NCBI GenBank assembly: GCA_027033875.1
Contig: JALVKK010000276.1
Coordinates: forward strand, 1 to 7,784
Direction of reading: 5' to 3'
Origin: Flavobacteriales bacterium
GTDB lineage: Bacteria > Bacteroidota > Bacteroidia > Flavobacteriales > Flavobacteriaceae
DNA length: 7,784 bases
A program made the position numbers and the translations under genes. The notes below the pieces were generated by a model. That model was not told the DNA's origin and ran no database searches. It was given only the letters and a program-made list of their open reading frames with translations. The number at the start of each line of letters is the position of its first letter. Position 1 is the first letter of the stretch. Shown here piece by piece: positions 7,012 through 7,784 of this stretch.

Positions 7012-7045
7012 AAAAAGCAACTCTAATTTAGGGTTGCTTTTTTTT
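7012..7045 (+). terminator. Intrinsic terminator of the tRNA operon
   Basis: A long hairpin, with AAAAAGCAACTCTA (7012-7025) pairing with TAGGGTTGCTTTTT (7029-7042) around a 3-base loop and one T-G wobble, runs directly into a tract of eight T residues (7038-7045). It lies 5 bp after tRNA-Arg(ACG). The A-run before the stem makes it potentially bidirectional. Confidence 0.92.
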
Positions 7046-7104
7046 CTATAAAAAATATAATATTTTTAATTCGGCAAGTTGGGAATTCACGACAGCAGTC
7101 GCGA

Positions 7105-7132
7105 CCGACACATGTTTTGCAACATCTGTCGG
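7105..7132. repeat. Long hairpin with CCGACA/TGTCGG ends
   Basis: CCGACA (7105-7110) pairs with TGTCGG (7127-7132), and ATGTT (7112-7116) pairs with AACAT (7121-7125). They enclose a TTGC loop, with one C-C mismatch between the stem blocks. It overlaps by one base a GTCGCGAC palindrome at 7098-7105. It occupies the same position relative to the tRNA-Arg remnant at 7158 as the hairpin at 6894-6909 does relative to tRNA-Arg(ACG). Confidence 0.7.
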
Positions 7133-7157
7133 AACGAAAACAATATAATAATAAACA

Positions 7158-7187
7158 ATGGTCAATGGCAAAACTCAATAGCGCATC
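7158..7187 (+). pseudogene. Degenerate 5' half of tRNA-Arg(ACG)
   Basis: The stretch matches the 5' part of tRNA-Arg(ACG) (from 6931) with one gap: ATGG, TGGC and AACT are shared, and AATAGCGCATC (7177-7187) is identical to 6951-6961. Similarity continues upstream: GTCGG-A-ACGA before the remnant (7128-7137) corresponds to GTCGG-G-ACGA before the real gene (6904-6913), and GTCGCGA occurs at both 7098 and 6877. The copy stops in the anticodon stem and cannot make a tRNA. Position 19 is A, as in the intact gene, so the copy probably arose after that change. Confidence 0.65.
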
Positions 7188-7197
7188 CCAACGAAAG

Positions 7198-7297
7198 TCA
7201 AAGAATTTATTGAGATATTAAATATTACACCCTATATAACATTTAAAAGGGAAAGATGTTAAATATGTATTATTTTTGCGGGGAATAAATTCTTTGA
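7198..7297. repeat. 100-bp unit with 14-bp terminal inverted repeats
   Basis: TCAAAGAATTTATT (7198-7211) and AATAAATTCTTTGA (7284-7297) are exact inverted repeats 72 bp apart. Inside, AACAT (7239-7243) and ATGTT (7256-7260) form a weaker second inverted pair. The unit has no coding capacity. It resembles a MITE or a large structured RNA element, but I see no target-site duplication and only one copy. Confidence 0.5.
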
Positions 7298-7310
7298 TTG
7301 TCATCAGTAT

Positions 7311-7324
7311 CACTCAATGACCTA
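7311..7324 (-). repeat. Lone arm of the GGTCACTGAGTG repeat
   Basis: CACTCAATGACCTA matches, in 13 of 14 positions, the reverse complement of the left arm of the palindrome at 153-203 with its flank (TAGGTCACTGAGTG, 151-164). No partner arm or hairpin follows, so it looks like a truncated copy. It lies about 20 bp upstream of the full copy at 7345. Confidence 0.45.
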
Positions 7325-7344
7325 ATTTTAGAAGCAGAAACAAA

Positions 7345-7391
7345 GGTGGCTGAGTGCCCCCGACTTTTGTCGGGGGTGTACCGAAGCCACC
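7345..7391 (+). repeat. Nested palindromic repeat, copy 3
   Basis: Outer arms GGTGGCT (7345-7351) and AGCCACC (7385-7391) enclose an 8-bp hairpin, CCCCCGAC (7357-7364) and GTCGGGGG (7369-7376), with a TTTT loop. It shares the TGAGTG linker with copies 1 and 2. It lies 33 bp upstream of the start of the DUF3810 gene and, if transcribed, would form a strong structure in its leader. Confidence 0.85.
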
Positions 7392-7424
7392 GCAATAGAA
7401 TAACGAAATAAACCATCTAAAATA

Positions 7425-7784
7425 TTGAAAAAGTTTAGTTTAAAAAACATATCCAAACCATATCAACATCTCATTTTCTGGATTTTGACGATATTGATTA
7501 TCAGGGTGTTAGGGATATTTTCGCATTTTATTGAAATATTCTATGCACGCAGTTTGTATCCGGTGATTGCCGTTGTCAACCGTTGGATTGCCGCCCGGTT
7601 TTCTTTTTCCGTTGGCGATTTGGTCTATTTTTGGGGTATTGCTTATTTTTTCTATCAAATATTACAACTCATCATTCAAATCAGGCATCCTAAGCGTCAG
7701 TTATTGAAAATTTCATCGTTTTTACTTAAAACCATATGGATTTTTTATTTGTCTTGGGGATTGAATTATTTTAGAGAACCGCTT
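7425..7784 (+). CDS. DUF3810-family membrane protein, N-terminal part (cut by window end)
   Basis: The frame is open for 120 codons to the window edge. I recognise DUF3810 from SLYPVIAVVNRW (43-54), FSVGDLVYFWGIAYF (61-75) and the conserved SWGLNYFREPL (110-120). This Bacteroidota family is of unknown function. From memory, full members are about 350 aa and carry a later HExxH-like motif suggesting a membrane zinc peptidase, which would lie beyond the window. Hydrophobic segments at about 16-32, 65-86 and 98-112 predict at least three membrane helices. No ATG or GTG exists between the in-frame stop at 7401-7403 and the conserved region. The TTG at 7425, giving MKKFSLKNISKPYQ, is therefore the best start. 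The nested palindrome at 7345-7391 lies just upstream. The frame and hydrophobicity are seen directly; the family call is by motif recall. Confidence 0.85.
   Translation, partial: MKKFSLKNISKPYQHLIFWILTILIIRVLGIFSHFIEIFYARSLYPVIAVVNRWIAARFSFSVGDLVYFWGIAYFFYQILQLIIQIRHPKRQLLKISSFLLKTIWIFYLSWGLNYFREPL

Larger units (their letters stand above)
7046..7424. other. Gene-free region with duplicated and repeated elements
   Basis: I find no protein gene in these 379 bp. The region contains, in order: a hairpin with CCGACA/TGTCGG ends (7105-7132), a degenerate tRNA-Arg 5' half (7158-7187), a decayed CCCAACGAAAGTC hairpin arm (7187-7199), a 100-bp unit bounded by 14-bp inverted repeats (7198-7297), a lone repeat arm (7311-7324) and a full nested palindrome (7345-7391). 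TATTTTTG at 7271-7278 matches TAnnTTTG and could be the -7 box for the gene at 7425, but no TTG sits at the expected -33 distance. Confidence 0.7.

Noticed and set aside
6611..7020. Short open frames on both strands across the tRNA operon
   Set aside because: They are translations of tRNA genes. Phrases such as RIQTCN and RIRTCD are what T-arm sequences give in antisense and are a known source of false gene calls.
7271..7278. TATTTTTG as a promoter for the DUF3810 gene
   Set aside because: It matches the -7 consensus, but no TTG lies at the required distance upstream and the motif is easily formed in AT-rich DNA, so it is not listed as a separate feature.

Overview
The window looks like chromosomal DNA from a Bacteroidota (Bacteroidetes) bacterium, probably Flavobacteriia-like. 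The evidence is AT-rich sequence, a very good Bacteroidetes-type promoter (TTG, 20 bp, TAnnTTTG) in front of a tRNA operon, no obvious Shine-Dalgarno at gene starts, tRNA genes mostly without encoded CCA, and a gene of the DUF3810 family. I see no defence system, phage, CRISPR array, IS transposase or toxin-antitoxin pair. The accessory signal lies in non-coding repeats and in a tRNA cluster with duplication scars.

Layout. Positions 1-290 hold no gene but are dense in palindromic repeats. On the minus strand, 291-3290 encodes a secreted or periplasmic tetratricopeptide-repeat protein of 999 residues. A 281-bp divergent intergenic region follows. On the plus strand, 3572-6505 encodes a 977-residue FAD-linked oxidase/Fe-S oxidoreductase fusion of the GlcD-GlpC (E. 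coli YdiJ-like) type. A promoter starts 9 bp after its stop codon and drives four tRNA genes: Ser(GCT), Pro(TGG), Arg(TCT) and Arg(ACG). The operon ends in a strong intrinsic terminator. Positions 7046-7424 are again gene-free and carry a decayed duplicate of part of the tRNA cluster, a 100-bp inverted-repeat unit and another palindromic repeat. The window closes inside the 5' part of a membrane-protein gene (DUF3810), which begins with TTG at 7425.

The most interesting observations are these. (1) tRNA-Arg(ACG) has A at position 19 and T at position 56, a matched swap of the nearly universal G19-C56 tertiary pair. (2) Three copies of a nested palindrome, an outer GGTnnCT/AGnnACC stem around a CCGAC-TTTY-GTCGG hairpin, show compensatory base changes in the outer stem. 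The inner hairpin also occurs alone. (3) The tRNA cluster contains partial, degenerate tRNA copies, which suggests repeated local duplication and deletion associated with these hairpins.

The protein genes do not form an evident pathway. The TPR gene and the oxidoreductase diverge. The oxidoreductase and tRNA operon are co-directional, but the tRNAs have their own promoter. All gene functions are assigned by recognisable motifs only; no database search was possible.
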